The translations under genes were made by a program, and so were the position numbers. The notes beneath the pieces were generated by a model, which was not told the DNA's origin, searched no databases, and saw only the letters and a list, made by a program, of their open reading frames with translations. From an uncultured Clostridia bacterium (GTDB lineage: Bacteria; Bacillota; Clostridia; Oscillospirales; Ruminococcaceae): a stretch of 14,157 nt of DNA. The stretch lies in the NCBI GenBank assembly GCA_937907305.1, contig CALERQ010000237.1:1-14157 (forward strand), in the 5' to 3' direction. Of this stretch, positions 13,668-14,157 are shown piece by piece (within the stretch, counting starts at the first letter, position 1; each line of letters begins with the position of its first letter).

Positions 13668-14152
13668 TATTTGGCACCTCCATTCATGCGCTCGGCAGCA
13701 TCCTCGATCGCCTCGATAATTCTCTTGTAGCCGGTGCAGCGGCACAGGTTACCGGACATGTAATGGACGATCTCATCACGGGTGGGATGAGGATTTTCAC
13801 GCAGCAGAGCGGTAGCGGAAACGATAAAACCGGGTGTGCAGTAGCCGCACTGCAGGGCAGCGTGATCGATGAAGGACTGCTGAATGGGAGAAAGGTTGCC
13901 CTTCTCATCAGCAAAGCCTTCTACGGTCTCAAAATGCTTGCCATCCATCTCGGGGGCCAGCATCAGGCAGCCGTTGATCAGTACGCCGTCAACGATCATA
14001 GCGCAGGCGCCGCACTCGCCGGCACCGCAGCCTTCCTTGGCACCGGTCAGATCCAGCATATCGCGGATAACATTCAGCGCGGTCTTATTAGCCGGAACAT
14101 CCAGCTCGTATTCCTCGCCGTTTACAAAGAAATCAATATGATAAGTTTTCAT
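13667..14152 (-). CDS. Molybdenum hydroxylase, [2Fe-2S] subunit
   Basis: A protein of 161 residues that carries two [2Fe-2S] clusters and passes electrons from the Mo site onward. The N-terminal plant-ferredoxin-like domain has C42, C47, C50 and C62 (GCGAGECGAC, then NGCL); the C-terminal helical domain has C102 and C105 (QCGYCTPG) and C137 and C139 (NLCRCTGY). All eight ligands are intact. The start at 14152 is the obvious MKTYHIDFFVNGEEYELDV, only five bases from the window edge, so its promoter and ribosome site are outside. It is co-transcribed with the Mo subunit. No FAD subunit is visible downstream; it could lie upstream beyond the edge or be replaced by another electron acceptor. Confidence 0.95.
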   Translation of the reverse strand: MKTYHIDFFVNGEEYELDVPANKTALNVIRDMLDLTGAKEGCGAGECGACAMIVDGVLINGCLMLAPEMDGKHFETVEGFADEKGNLSPIQQSFIDHAALQCGYCTPGFIVSATALLRENPHPTRDEIVHYMSGNLCRCTGYKRIIEAIEDAAERMNGGAK

Positions 14153-14157
14153 TATTT

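Noticed and set aside
11298..13730. Long plus-strand open frame opposite the Mo hydroxylase gene
   Set aside because: It is the mirror of a clear gene, has no family resemblance, and arises from GC-rich codon structure. The same holds for long opposite-strand frames at 4242-5804, 5708-6859 and 9532-10800.
11316..14152. Aerobic-type CO dehydrogenase large and small subunits
   Set aside because: The Mo subunit lacks the active-site cysteine loop (VAYRCSFR) of CoxL.

Overview
This window looks like the chromosome of an anaerobic, GC-rich Bacillota (Clostridia), perhaps an Oscillospiraceae gut bacterium. The grounds are strong AGGAGG-type ribosome binding sites, sigma-A promoters with 17-18 bp spacers, GC-rich codon use and the gene content. 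The genus is an inference.

Left part (1-3493): the 3' end of a glycerol kinase gene (glpK, +), an imperfect tandem array that starts inside the last codons of glpK, a perfect cloverleaf-folding palindromic element, a cytoplasmic family 2 glycoside hydrolase gene (+), and a second set of tandem repeats that again starts inside the 3' end of the preceding gene.

Centre (3456-9392): the RNase P RNA gene with promoter and terminators, then a compact selenium-dependent molybdenum hydroxylase (SDMH) maturation cluster. It holds a DUF3343 putative Se/S carrier (-), a cysteine desulfurase (+), a second copy of the cloverleaf element, an operon yqeC-yqeB-selD (-), and a divergent operon of a ModE-like DNA-binding protein and a MocA-type cytidylyltransferase (+). 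Two face-to-face promoters with abutting -35 boxes drive the two operons.

Right part (9401-14157): a UraA-type NCS2 nucleobase permease (-) with a promoter and a structured leader resembling a riboswitch, a 330-base AT-rich gap, and the molybdopterin and [2Fe-2S] subunits of a xanthine-dehydrogenase-family hydroxylase (-). The two hydroxylase genes overlap by one base.

How it fits together: the permease imports a nucleobase and the molybdenum hydroxylase oxidises it. MocA probably makes the cytosine dinucleotide form of the molybdenum cofactor. The desulfurase and DUF3343 protein probably mobilise Se or S, SelD makes selenophosphate, and YqeB and YqeC are needed to place the labile selenium on the hydroxylase. 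The core system is known (the 'orphan SelD' SDMH system). The less familiar signals are the cloverleaf element, the two gene-tail repeat arrays and the permease leader.
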